This document shows positions 18,853 through 28,696 of a stretch of 64,000 nt of DNA, piece after piece; the first letter of the stretch is position 1; each line of letters opens with the position of its first letter. The DNA lies in assembly GCF_000235365.1 (NCBI RefSeq), contig NC_016452.1, positions 62,001 through 126,000 of the forward strand, written 5' to 3'. The position numbers were made by a program, and so were the translations under genes. This DNA comes from Eremothecium cymbalariae DBVPG#7215. Lineage: Eukaryota > Ascomycota > Saccharomycetes > Saccharomycetales > Saccharomycetaceae. The notes beneath the pieces are model-generated. The model had not been told where the DNA came from. It did no database searches and saw only the letters and a list, made by a program, of their open reading frames with translations.

Positions 18853-19590
18853 CTACTTGAATGCGCTAACTGCTCTGCATTTCTTTTTCTTGGAAACCTT
18901 GTGTTTGGTAGGCTTTTGTATAACTAGAGAGAATTTACCCTTAACGGGTGTGAGCTCGTTATTCTCAGGAGCAGGAGTGTCATTCCAATCGGCGATTCCA
19001 TGTTTTGGCTCGTCGTTAGCTGTGTCTGAAACGCTACCATCTTCCATTTGCTTTCGTATTAGCAGCTGCTTAATCTCTTCTTCTCCTTTTTGTCCTCTCT
19101 CTGACTGCAAAAGCTTCTCTTTTCGCAAGACATTATCGTAAGATTTATCTATAAAACTAATCGTTATATGAGTTGGCTGTGTCTCAGCATCAATGTCACC
19201 AATCCCGTGAACCTTGATTTCGCCCTTCTTGCTTAGGTACTGGATGAATTTCGTTAAGGAGGTGAATTTAGTGGCATTCATATGTATGTGATCTTTATCT
19301 TGGATATACTCGTTGTAAAACTTATTGGCTTCTATCTTCTTCTCGCCGTGAGTCATTTTTAGTAACTTCAAGAAATCATACTCAAAGCGTTTTGTGTATT
19401 CTTCTATATCCTCTTTAGTAACTTGGCCTATTCTCTTGAGATGAGATGGTGACTTAATATGTGACTGGAAGCCGTTGTCATCTCGGCACTGTTTCTTGCA
19501 CACCTGGCAGTAATACCTTAGCTTTTGGAGGCCTCTGGCCTTCAACTGTTTGCTAATATACTTAGCTGTCCCTATTTCTGCCTTTGCCAT
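18853..19590 (-). CDS. RTS2: Kin17-like zinc-finger protein Rts2
   Basis: Protein of 245 residues (S. cerevisiae Rts2 is 232). I start it at the ATG at 19590 (MAKAEIGTAKYISKQLK), which aligns with the Kin17 N-terminus; codons before it begin only with GTG. A C2H2 finger has Cys28, Cys31, His44 and His50. A winged-helix-like Kin17 domain follows (about 55-160: HMNATKFTSLTKFIQYLSKKG). The C-terminus is basic. Human KIN17 binds DNA and RNA and works in replication and splicing; the role of Rts2 is little known. It is divergent from OMA1 by 141 bases. Synteny: YOR077W. Confidence 0.92.
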   Translation of the reverse strand: MAKAEIGTAKYISKQLKARGLQKLRYYCQVCKKQCRDDNGFQSHIKSPSHLKRIGQVTKEDIEEYTKRFEYDFLKLLKMTHGEKKIEANKFYNEYIQDKDHIHMNATKFTSLTKFIQYLSKKGEIKVHGIGDIDAETQPTHITISFIDKSYDNVLRKEKLLQSERGQKGEEEIKQLLIRKQMEDGSVSDTANDEPKHGIADWNDTPAPENNELTPVKGKFSLVIQKPTKHKVSKKKKCRAVSAFK

Positions 19591-19731
19591 TGGTTTATGT
19601 CTGCATAGCACAGTTTTGAATACTACTCATTCATCGGCATGGTCTGATAAAATAAGTGCTTTTTGGACTTTATAGCTGCCAAAATGACTCCCCACATCAA
19701 CTTATAACCACCGCACCGCGCGACAACACAT

Positions 19732-20721
19732 ATGTATAGAAGGGTTACAAACCAATGGTCTAAGTTTGTCAGACAGTATTTAAATGCTAAGTTCAAACAT
19801 TTTAAGTCTAATGAAAAACCTATATCCTTTAAAAGTCTCATCTCAAATCCCAGAAGAAATAAGCAGTTAGGTTTGGCTGTCGGTGGCTCTGTCGTGTTCT
19901 ACTGCGCAAACTTGGATGCTGCTCCAGTTACTGGTAGAACTAGGTTCCTCTGGTTACCACGCTCAGTAGAACTTCTCGTAGGTGGCTATTCATACCAATC
20001 CAAACTGCAAGAGACAGATAAATATTTGTTAAGTCCAATCCATCCCGTGACTTTACGGGTCTCCAACTTATTCATGAAAGTTGTCGAGGCGGCACGTGCA
20101 GACCCTCAAGTGGACCATTCTCTCCTGGATGACATTGATTGGAAAATACATGTTGTGAATGATCCGTTAGCTCCTCCTAATGCGTTTGTTATGCCCGGCG
20201 GAAAAGTATTTGTATTCAGTAGCATTCTAGGTATCTGTAAGAATGACGATGGATTAGCTGCAGTTCTGGCTCATGAATTGGCTCACCAACTAGCTCGACA
20301 TTCAGCAGAACAAATCTCTAAATCTATTATCTATTTAGGTTTAGAAGGTGTGTTATACGCTGTTACAGGTATGAGGATCTTCAATAATATGCTAGTAAAT
20401 ATGATACTAAAATTGCCAGCTTCGAGGGAAATGGAGACTGAAGCAGACCATATTGGGCTGATGATAATGTCTAGAGCATGTTTTAATCCTGATGAGGCAG
20501 TTCGTTTGTGGGAAAGAATGTCAGATTTTGAAAAGCAGTACAAGAGCGGCTCAGTGCGTTTAGAGTTTCTATCTACTCATCCACACAGTACTAGGAGAAT
20601 TAAAGATATCTCCAAAAATTTGCTAAAGGCTCATGAACTGTACTCGCAATCAAATTGTGCTATAATCAATGGACATTATAGTAAGTTTCAAAATTTCTTC
20701 AATGCCAATAGTAGATTTTAA
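19732..20721 (+). CDS. OMA1: Mitochondrial inner-membrane metalloprotease Oma1 (M48)
   Basis: Protein of 329 residues (S. cerevisiae Oma1 is 345). The basic N-terminus (MYRRVTNQWSKFVRQYL) is a mitochondrial targeting sequence. A hydrophobic stretch near 45-60 (LGLAVGGSVVFYC) is the membrane segment. The zinc motif HELAH is at 181-185 and the third ligand Glu lies in ETEADHIGL near 239. Oma1 is a stress-activated peptidase overlapping with m-AAA in turnover of misfolded inner-membrane proteins. Synteny: YKR087C. It is convergent with PRP16 (90 bases apart). Confidence 0.95.
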   Translation: MYRRVTNQWSKFVRQYLNAKFKHFKSNEKPISFKSLISNPRRNKQLGLAVGGSVVFYCANLDAAPVTGRTRFLWLPRSVELLVGGYSYQSKLQETDKYLLSPIHPVTLRVSNLFMKVVEAARADPQVDHSLLDDIDWKIHVVNDPLAPPNAFVMPGGKVFVFSSILGICKNDDGLAAVLAHELAHQLARHSAEQISKSIIYLGLEGVLYAVTGMRIFNNMLVNMILKLPASREMETEADHIGLMIMSRACFNPDEAVRLWERMSDFEKQYKSGSVRLEFLSTHPHSTRRIKDISKNLLKAHELYSQSNCAIINGHYSKFQNFFNANSRF

Positions 20722-20811
20722 CAGGAAACTTATTTTGTTAATTTTACTTTTTCTATTTCTATTCAATTTGTATTCCAGACAATTAAAAATATGATATCTA
20801 TGGTAATTCAT

Positions 20812-23800
20812 TTACAGCGGCTTCCTCTTTTTGAAACCAATACGTACTGAAGAGTCCCCCTGGCTGTCCCTCTTCTTAATATCCTGGGACTCCTTTAAAT
20901 TAGATGATTTTTCAGTATCCTTCCGAAGGTTGTCAAGAAAAACCTTTTTTGACTGATAGCAAGCATTAATCTTTTTATCCAAATCATCTGGTTTTCTGTC
21001 AATATCTCTTTCATCATGTTCGTATAAACCATAAACTTCTTGCTTTGAGACTCTCCTAATATTGTAAAATATTCCACCATATTCCATCAACCAAAATGGA
21101 TCAACTGCGGTGACCACGTTAATGTATTCTTTACTTGTTACTAAAAGTTCATGATACACGACATATGGCGGTGGATCACCCGAGGCAAACAAAGAACTTG
21201 TAGGGTGTAATTTTAATTCCATGGCATTTTTTAGATGATTATATTGGCTCAGTCCTGATTTTCGGGCAGCTTGACTTGTATATCCTGCACAAATACATTT
21301 TCTTATGATATCCCAATCTGCTCCTGAGGAAATTATTGGTACTCTCTCCTTTTTCATGACGCTAGCTAGCTGTTCTTTAATATCATATGCTCTTCTCAAT
21401 GAACGGTATTGTAAATAATGTTTGTTACACCAATCTGCAGAGAAGCGATTGGCTTTCCATTGTGCGAAGACATTCAGTAACGTTAAGTGGTCTGATTCAG
21501 GAATCAAAAACCTTGATCTTGCCTGGTCTGACTCATTTTGTCTCTCTCTTGGTCTGTAAAATACTTGTGGTACAGATAACATTGAAACAATTATGAGCAT
21601 CTCTTCACTACAACCGCACTTTGCAGATAAGAGAAGTATTTTTGATAAGGATGGTTGTAATGGAAACTTAGCCATTTTTGTAGCCAAAGTTGTCAAATTT
21701 CCAAAATTATCAAGTGCCTCCAGTGACCATAGCTCAAATAGTGATTTCATCAAAGTTAGCACTGGAGGTCTGTCCATAAAGGGGAATGCAAGCAGGTCAT
21801 GAATACCCAAAGACTTCAGTAGCAATAATGAACTGGCCAAATTTGTTCTCTGAATTTCTGGTATAGTTTGTTCGTACATATCTTCAACAGCTGAGTGTTC
21901 TGTGTACAGCCGATAAGCGATACCTGGTCCAGTTCGTCCTGCACGTCCTGATCTCTGGTTTGCATTAGCTAGCGAAATGGGTGTGATAGCCAAACTTTCC
22001 AAGCCAATTCTGGGATTGTATACCTTCAACTTAGAATACCCACAATCAATTACATATTTAATACCGTCAACTGTCAAAGATGTTTCAGCAATATTCGTAG
22101 CTACAACTATCTTCCGCTTGTTTGACTTGGCCTTCTTGAATACCTTACCTTGAATATCCGCTGGCAATGATGAATAAATTGGCAACACTTCGATGTCACG
22201 CAATGGATCCACTTCAACAAGTTTGCGTTTAACACGAATTTCGATTAATTTCTCCGTTAAATATTCACATGTGGTCTCAATGTCCTCCTGTCCGGTCATA
22301 AATATCAAAATATCACCACTGGAAGCTGGAGAGGACAAATGTATATCAATAGCTTGAATTACAGCTGCTTCAACATAGTCGCTTACTGGAGCTCTTGTAT
22401 AGTTGACTTGTACAGGAAATGTTCTTCCTGGTATAGTAAATTGAGGAGCACAACCGAAGAACTTTGAGAATTTATTTGCATTCATTGTTGCTGATGTAAT
22501 TATAAGCTTTAAATCCCTCCTTACCAATAGTAAATTTTTAAGAATGCCAAGCAATATATCTGTGTTTAAAGATCGTTCATGTGCTTCATCTAATATTATG
22601 CATGAATAGTTATCCAATGTATCGTTCAATAATGCTTCACGCAGTAAAATACCATCAGTCATAAACTTTATTCGAGTATCTGCAGAAGTTTTGTCCTCAA
22701 ACCTAATAGCATACCCAACTTCTTTACCGAGCTTAACATTCATTTCCAAGGCCACACGCTGTGCGACAGATATAGCGGCAACACGGCGCGGTTGTGTAAT
22801 GCCTATCATTCTACTTGAATTAGAGAATCCGTCTTCGTAGAGATATTGGCCCAGTTGTGTGGTTTTACCAGAGCCTGTTTCACCAATGATTACGGTAACT
22901 TGGTTGTCACGTATTACCTGTAATAACTCAGATTTAACGCTGTAAGCGGGTAACGATTTACGTACCTCTTCAATCTCCGCATAAGACTGACTCACAACTT
23001 CTTCATCAGCTTTCTGGTCTTCTTTGGTCTCTTTCTTAATACCTAATACCTTACCAACCACGGTCCCCACAATATTTGCTGTCTGCGCAGAATGAACTTT
23101 ACGATCACGTTGAAGCTTCCTCGTAGCGACTATTTTGCTCCCCCTTCTGGCGTTGATGGAAAACTCACTATCTGGATTTTTAAAAGGATTTATCAATCCT
23201 CCTTTTGAAAGAGGATCGCTATCCAATGAGCCAATTATCACCGTTTCGCCAATGATATTATTGTAACTTCTAAGAAAAGGCGGTATGAGATTCTTGCGCT
23301 CATTAAAAGAAATAGCTGTAAGACGAACTTCAGAATCGTATTCCATGTTAACCCTAGACGGCCTCTTCGTGCCTTCGTCCGGGATATTCGCAACCGGAAT
23401 AACGTGCCCAACCGCTTCCTCATCGTTGTACCAATCTCTATCTTCAGCAATGTTCTCTGCCGTGGTAGATTCTATATCGTGCGTAAAGGGCAACTCATCC
23501 TCAGGTAATGCTGTGGATCTTAATTGTTTCATCTGCTCTTCGTCAACAGTAGAATCCAATGTCGGTACCTCAACAAAATCAGATCTTTCTGGGTATTGCA
23601 CCATATCCCTCCTTTTGGTGTTGTGTTTTGTGTGCTCAGGATACTCCTTCAGCTGAGTTGCAGCATTTTTTGTTATTCTCTTAAAGGCGACTTCCTTAAT
23701 TCCAGATAAAGGTTTGGCAATTGGTGTGACTTCTGGTAAAAAGTCGTGTTCTTCATCGCTCTCATAAAAGCTCAAAGATATCGCCTTTTTCGTTCTAGCC

Positions 23801-24084
23801 TTGTTAGCAACTGAGGCACCCGACCGATGAATACTATCTTCCTTTTCCTTCGTACCCGCACCTACAACTAGATCAGATGCTACTTCAGATCCATTGATGC
23901 GTTGGAGAAGCTCTTTCAAAAAGTCCTCTTTGCCCTTGAACTTCCCTAAGGCGTTGCATGTCTTGACGAACTTTTTCTCATCTCTGCTATGAATTTTGGC
24001 TATACTCTTAATCGTTTCTACAAACCTTTCGGTAACCTTTGATTCTGTATTGTCTTGGATCAATTTCTGTAGATCTGATACCAT
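20812..24084 (-). CDS. PRP16: DEAH-box splicing helicase Prp16
   Basis: Protein of 1090 residues (S. cerevisiae Prp16 is 1071). A poorly conserved N-terminal region of about 380 residues is followed by the helicase core: motif I GETGSGKTT at 401, motif II DEAH at 499-502, motif III SAT, and motif VI QRSGRAGRTGPG. The HA2/ratchet and OB-fold regions follow, and the C-terminal tail is basic. Prp16 uses ATP to remodel the spliceosome after the first catalytic step and to proofread splice sites. That is directly relevant to the intron genes in this window. Synteny: YKR086W. Confidence 0.97.
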   Translation of the reverse strand: MVSDLQKLIQDNTESKVTERFVETIKSIAKIHSRDEKKFVKTCNALGKFKGKEDFLKELLQRINGSEVASDLVVGAGTKEKEDSIHRSGASVANKARTKKAISLSFYESDEEHDFLPEVTPIAKPLSGIKEVAFKRITKNAATQLKEYPEHTKHNTKRRDMVQYPERSDFVEVPTLDSTVDEEQMKQLRSTALPEDELPFTHDIESTTAENIAEDRDWYNDEEAVGHVIPVANIPDEGTKRPSRVNMEYDSEVRLTAISFNERKNLIPPFLRSYNNIIGETVIIGSLDSDPLSKGGLINPFKNPDSEFSINARRGSKIVATRKLQRDRKVHSAQTANIVGTVVGKVLGIKKETKEDQKADEEVVSQSYAEIEEVRKSLPAYSVKSELLQVIRDNQVTVIIGETGSGKTTQLGQYLYEDGFSNSSRMIGITQPRRVAAISVAQRVALEMNVKLGKEVGYAIRFEDKTSADTRIKFMTDGILLREALLNDTLDNYSCIILDEAHERSLNTDILLGILKNLLLVRRDLKLIITSATMNANKFSKFFGCAPQFTIPGRTFPVQVNYTRAPVSDYVEAAVIQAIDIHLSSPASSGDILIFMTGQEDIETTCEYLTEKLIEIRVKRKLVEVDPLRDIEVLPIYSSLPADIQGKVFKKAKSNKRKIVVATNIAETSLTVDGIKYVIDCGYSKLKVYNPRIGLESLAITPISLANANQRSGRAGRTGPGIAYRLYTEHSAVEDMYEQTIPEIQRTNLASSLLLLKSLGIHDLLAFPFMDRPPVLTLMKSLFELWSLEALDNFGNLTTLATKMAKFPLQPSLSKILLLSAKCGCSEEMLIIVSMLSVPQVFYRPRERQNESDQARSRFLIPESDHLTLLNVFAQWKANRFSADWCNKHYLQYRSLRRAYDIKEQLASVMKKERVPIISSGADWDIIRKCICAGYTSQAARKSGLSQYNHLKNAMELKLHPTSSLFASGDPPPYVVYHELLVTSKEYINVVTAVDPFWLMEYGGIFYNIRRVSKQEVYGLYEHDERDIDRKPDDLDKKINACYQSKKVFLDNLRKDTEKSSNLKESQDIKKRDSQGDSSVRIGFKKRKPL

Positions 24085-24500
24085 TCTAGTTCATACATAA
24101 TACGTGACCATTAACTACAGATTATGTTGTTTGTTTTATTGGATGTTGTTTAAACTTCACGGTATTCCAACATTGAGATGCTCAATATCCAGTTTATAAT
24201 TTATGACGTTCATATTCATCGACCATATAATCACGTGATCTATAATTTCTCAAACCATATTTAAATCCATATACATATGTACAATTATGCCAGTATATGA
24301 TTCCAATCCCAAAGAGCAGTTAAATATCATCGAAACAGCTCCTGTTTCTTGTATTTTTCGCGGTAAGCTACCTCCCTCATAAATAGAAAATTTTCAAAAT
24401 CACTGATGAAGCTAAAATAGAGTGAAAAACATTAAAACTACTGAAACTATCTTCTACCAAACAAGTCAAAACCTATACATATAAGTAAATTCTCGACTAT
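24085..24500. promoter_or_regulatory. Divergent promoter PRP16 / MRPL20
   Basis: 416 bases, AT-rich, no gene seen. It contains the palindromic AATCACGTGATC (CACGTG at 24232-24237), a Cbf1-type site, roughly midway between the two starts. Confidence 0.55.
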
Positions 24501-25109
24501 ATGATTAGATTTATAAGAGGGTTTTCTGGGACTTCCTGTTCGCCAGCAGCCAAGGATCTTTCTAAGGCAATAGAAAAGTCCGGTTCTATACATCATTTAC
24601 ATGGTACACCAACAATTTACAACAAGACCTCATCAGCTTCGAACTATAAGGGCTATATGAAGGCTAAAATTCCACCTGGCACATACTTCACACCTGCGCC
24701 ATCATCATCAACTGGCTCAAATAATAGTGAAACAATCCCGAAGAGTTTTCTTCCCAAGAACGACATAAGAAGGCAGTTTGTGGATAGATTAAGATCTAAG
24801 GATGCTTCTATATCGAAGAATGCTCCACCGTTGCAAGTAAAGGGTGAGAAAAGTTATCATTTGTCACCTCAGGAGATCAGGGAAATTATTAGATTGCGGA
24901 ATGAAGATCCAGACAAATACACTAGGAAAGTTCTAGCCAAGAAATTTAATGTTAGCCCGTTGTTCATTTCAATAGTATCAGATGCACCTGCAGAAAGGAA
25001 GGCCGAAATGGACAAAAGGCTAGCAAGCATAAAGTTGAAGTGGCATCCAGGCAGAAAGGTAGCTAGAGAAGACAGAAAAAAGAGAAAAGAACTTTGGTAT
25101 AGGGCCTAG
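24501..25109 (+). CDS. MRPL20: Mitochondrial large ribosomal subunit protein Mrpl20 (mL58)
   Basis: Protein of 202 residues (S. cerevisiae Mrpl20 is 195). It starts with a presequence-like MIRFIRGFSGTSCS. The family blocks are visible: GYMKAKIPPGTYFTPAPS, LSPQEIREIIRLRNEDPDKY, and the basic end KWHPGRKVAREDRKKRKELW. It is a fungal-specific structural protein of the mitochondrial 54S subunit. Synteny: YKR085C, next to HBS1 in S. cerevisiae, but here an extra minus-strand gene lies between them. Confidence 0.94.
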   Translation: MIRFIRGFSGTSCSPAAKDLSKAIEKSGSIHHLHGTPTIYNKTSSASNYKGYMKAKIPPGTYFTPAPSSSTGSNNSETIPKSFLPKNDIRRQFVDRLRSKDASISKNAPPLQVKGEKSYHLSPQEIREIIRLRNEDPDKYTRKVLAKKFNVSPLFISIVSDAPAERKAEMDKRLASIKLKWHPGRKVAREDRKKRKELWYRA

Positions 25110-25274
25110 TCACCTTCAATATACTAACTATATACTATACACATCTACTTACTACATGTAAATAAAGGTCCTCCTCCTCTTATAAATATTATAAAATTCC
25201 ACCGACCACTCATAACGATCACCGAATTTTGGCTTAAAAGCGCCGGTTCGGTCCCTTTCTATAACGACTCCTTA

Positions 25275-25868
25275 TCACCTACCTGAAGGCACGGTATTGT
25301 GGAAACTTTTATTTAGATTGCTCTTATCTGACATCTCTTCCATCATCTCATACTCATCTCTCATCCTATACCACATGTCCCTAAATCGTTGCTCATCTAT
25401 TGCATCAAGTATTCGCAATTCAAGTACTACGTCTAATCCAGCAGCCTGCACTATTAAATAAAAGAACCCATTCAGCTGTCGCTGTATAACTCGTTCGAAA
25501 TCCTGCATGCATGCAACCACCTGCGTCTTGCAGAACACTAAATCACTAGTGTTCATATCTTCAAATCGTAAAATGTATCTTGGCACCCAGTCGTTTGCGT
25601 CAACTGGCATTAATTCTTCAAAAACGGTTTTCCCTAACCATAATTTATGTTGTGACTCTTGATCACTAGTTTTTGTCTCAGGTAAGACGTTATACAACAC
25701 ACAAGTATTAACATCACGCCGATGCGTGACTATATACCTCTCCATACCACGAATACGTTCAAGTTCCGCTCTAGTGCACCACAATGCGAGATACTTGTTT
25801 CTTTTAAGGTTTCTATATGAACAGCAACCAGTTGTCACGAATGTATTGAAGAATGTACGGCATCGCAT
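25275..25868 (-). CDS. Unrecognised conserved-looking protein, 197 residues
   Basis: The ATG at 25868 opens a frame of 197 codons with ordinary protein composition and few low-complexity tracts. The N-terminus is Cys/Arg-rich (MRCRTFFNTFVTTGCCSYRN). The middle has mixed hydrophobic and charged segments such as WVPRYILRFEDMNTSD and LNGFFYLIVQAAGLDVVLEL. The end is acidic (MRDEYEMMEEMSD). There is no membrane helix or motif I can name. It is divergent from HBS1/SKI7 (122 bases between starts) and convergent with MRPL20. S. cerevisiae has no gene at this place, so it is either lost there or too diverged for me to recognise. The frame is unlikely to be a shadow because nothing is coded on the other strand. 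Confidence 0.65.
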   Translation of the reverse strand: MRCRTFFNTFVTTGCCSYRNLKRNKYLALWCTRAELERIRGMERYIVTHRRDVNTCVLYNVLPETKTSDQESQHKLWLGKTVFEELMPVDANDWVPRYILRFEDMNTSDLVFCKTQVVACMQDFERVIQRQLNGFFYLIVQAAGLDVVLELRILDAIDEQRFRDMWYRMRDEYEMMEEMSDKSNLNKSFHNTVPSGR

Positions 25869-25990
25869 GTCTTGAGAACTGCATTTTGTCGTTTTGAAAA
25901 CGACATATCAGCAAGTTTTATATAACCGCTAATAATAAACCTCAAGCTATCCGGGAACACGAAGGAATAAAGAGATTTAAGGAACCTAAA

Positions 25991-28664
25991 ATGGTAGATT
26001 ATTATAAGCAGAATGAATCAGAATACCAGGATGACATTCCAGAATTTCAGGATGAAGCTGAATTTGATGATTTTCTTAACAATGAAGAGTACGAGTTGAT
26101 GAACGAGCTATTTCCTAGAGCAGTGAAAGAGTTACAAGAATATCAAGGGTGGGATAATCTATCGGTCAAGTTGGTTATCTTTGATAATGAATTTGATTTT
26201 CATAAAGCCATTATTGAGCTTAAAAGACGCTACAAGAAGAAAGGTATGTGTTAATGATCTAATTTGAACAGAAAACGGAACTAATTTGCCACTCTGTCGC
26301 AGCACTTTCCGTCCATATTTACTGCTTCACTAGTTTACATGATTCTTACTTCCTACTAACTTGGATTTGAAGAAGCGAGAGAGTTTGGAGAGATTCGGTT
26401 GATCGTTGTGAAAATTTGCTGTGATTACTAACAACCCTCATTAACCCTCAATTATAGTGTCACTTTTAGAACAGTTAGCAAATTCTAAAGTTGCCGCTAA
26501 ATCTGCTAGTGGTGTCAAACCAGACTTTTCAGCCACTTCATTGGAAGCCCTTAAGGGTTGCTCACGTATGTCATCTACTAGATATACGAGTGTAACCCTA
26601 TTGGACGTATTAAAGGGGAAAAATGGTGAAAACAATAAGCCTAATATTAAGCCAAGGGGGGGCTTGGTATCTTTAATGCATGATAAATCTAATTTAAGAG
26701 TTGGACCCTCTTCTATACCTGGTCAAGTCAATTCATCATCACTTGCATCCAAACTATCATTGTTAAGATCCAGGCGTCCTAGAGCATCTAAAGAGCAAAA
26801 AGGGCTAAGTATGGCGACTAATAATGCTGCCATCAAGCCTGCTACGGTAGATAGCTGGTCAGCATTCCACGAATTATCAACGCGGATCTCTGCTTTCAAA
26901 GGTTCCTCCCTCTCGTATCCAATTCTTCAAATTACCCATCTTATATTATCTGGGAGTGGTAGCAAATCTTTTGGAACACAAAGTGGTAAATTGAAGAGGA
27001 AGTCTGCTGATTTATGGACTGTTTATTATCCTAACAAACTAAATCCAGCTGCCAAAAAACAAGCAATTGAGAATTTTAAGAAGCCATCTCATGATGACAT
27101 TGTCGTTGAGCATCAAAAGCAAGCATTTGAATTGGAGCTTGTCACTGGGAAAGTAGCTGATATGAAGGTTGAACCTCCTGTGAAGATCCCTACTACAACT
27201 AGTAAGAGTAACTTCACTGTAGAATACGAAGATGACGATGAGGATCAACATGGTATTTTGAATGAAGAAGTTGTGAGGAAATACAAAAAATCCTCTCAAC
27301 CTACAAAACCTAAAGCTCCATTAGATTTATCTGCTCATTTGGAAAATAAGAAGCCACATATATCATTTGTCGTCTTAGGTCATGTCGATGCAGGGAAATC
27401 TACCCTCATGGGTCGTCTCCTCTATGACGTTGGCGCTGTCGACAATACACTAATTCGGCAGCTAAAAAGAGAGTCGGAGCTGGCTGGGAAGGGTTCCTTC
27501 CATCTAGCATGGGTTATGGATCAAACCAGTGAGGAAAGGTCTCGTGGAGTTACTGTTGATATTTGTACTAGTTACTTTGAGACAGAATCCTGTGCTTTTA
27601 CCGTAGTCGATGCTCCGGGTCACAAAGATTTTGTTCCTAATGCCATTGCTGGCGCCAGTGTTGCTGATGTAGCCATAATCGTCATTGATTGTGGCACTGA
27701 TGCCTTTGAGTCTGGTTTCAATTTGGATGGTCAAACAAGAGAACATATATTGTTGGCCAGGTCATTGGGGGTGAAAAATATTGTTGTCGCCATGAATAAA
27801 ATGGATACTGTAGAATGGTCTGAAGTTAGATTTAAGGAAATTAAATGGGAGTTGCATCATTTCTTCAAAGACTTAGGTATCAAGGAGAATAATATTTGCT
27901 GGGTCCCTTGTTCTGGCCTAATGGGTGAAGGTGTTTATAAAACCGAATATTCGGCCTGTAAGGCGTGGTACAGCGGATCTTCTTTGGTTTCAGAGTTAGA
28001 AAAGATATCTATTGACTTGTTTAAATTGGATCAAGAGAGAGTTCCTGTTGATCCTTTTTTGTTTTCCATTTTGGATGTGACTCCTACTAATAAGGCTAAT
28101 GAAGTCATCGTTTCAGGGAAGGTAGAAGCAGGCTCCATCCAGCCTGGAGAAACCATCACAATCTATCCATCTGAACAGGCTGTCTCAGTTGAAAACATCT
28201 ATGTTGGAAATAAACTAACTCCTGTAAGAGTTGCTATTCAAAATGATTTCGTTAGTTTGAAGGTGCGCAATGCCCACTATGAAGATATTAAAGGAGGTGA
28301 CTTGGCTTCTATTGTAGGTTTTGACATTCCCATCACAAATACGTTTACTTCCAGATTACTTACCTTAAAACTTGATAGACCACTATTGCCAGGTACAAAT
28401 TTTATGTTGTTCAGGGGCTGCTCACAATATCCAGCGAGAGTTAAGTCGTTATTACAAACTGTAGACAAGATAAACCCATCAAAAGTTTTAAAGAAGAAAG
28501 TGAAACATTTGGGTTCCAATCAAGCCGCACTAGTGTCAATTGAAATATTGGATAATAGGTTACCAATGTTAACTGCTGGTGAAAACAAACGCCTGGGTAG
28601 AATTTTATTGAGGAAGGATGGTAAAACAATTGGCGCAGGAATTATTATGTCGCTTGACAGCTGA
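25991..28664 (+). CDS. HBS1: Hbs1/Ski7 dual-function gene with intron(s)
   Basis: Exon 1 (25991-26243, 84 codons + 1 base) encodes the Hbs1 N-terminal domain (NEEYELMNELFP, EYQGWDNLSVKLVIFDN). A GTATGT donor at 26244 pairs with the TACTAAC at 26426-26432 and TATAG ending at 26457; the phase is right. The next segment begins SLLEQLA, matching the start of S. cerevisiae Ski7 (MSLLEQLA), and contains AIENFKKPSHDDI, matching Ski7 AIENFNRPSPDDI. The GTPase follows, with intact G1 GHVDAGKS, G3 DAPGH and G4 NKMD, then the eRF3/EF-Tu-like beta-barrels. Reading straight through gives about 819 residues (Ski7-like). An acceptor at 27221-27222 in the same phase would skip the Ski7 segment and give about 564 residues (Hbs1-like; S. 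cerevisiae Hbs1 is 611). Hbs1 with Dom34 rescues stalled ribosomes; Ski7 bridges the Ski complex and the exosome. It is the single counterpart of HBS1 (YKR084C) and SKI7 (YOR076C). Confidence 0.93.
26244..26457 (+). other. Spliceosomal intron of HBS1/SKI7 (proximal acceptor)
   Basis: 214 bases. Donor GTATGT (26244-26249); two perfect branch-point boxes, TACTAAC at 26354-26360 and 26426-26432; acceptor TATAG ending 26457, 26 bases after the second branch A. Joining G of exon 1 to TG of exon 2 makes a Val codon and keeps the frame. Without splicing, translation stops at the TAA at 26252. Confidence 0.9.
27191..27222 (+). other. Candidate distal 3' splice site for the Hbs1 isoform
   Basis: CACTGTAG ends at 27222, with G at codon position 1, the same phase as the proximal acceptor. 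A weak branch-like AGTAAC lies just upstream. Use of this site joins exon 1 directly to the acidic linker YEDDDEDQ and the GTPase. It could pair with the donor at 26244, or with a second canonical GTATGT at 26566-26571, whose use also keeps the frame. RNA evidence is needed to choose. Confidence 0.45.
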
Positions 28665-28696
28665 TATATCTTGACACTATTTATTGCATATGCCAT

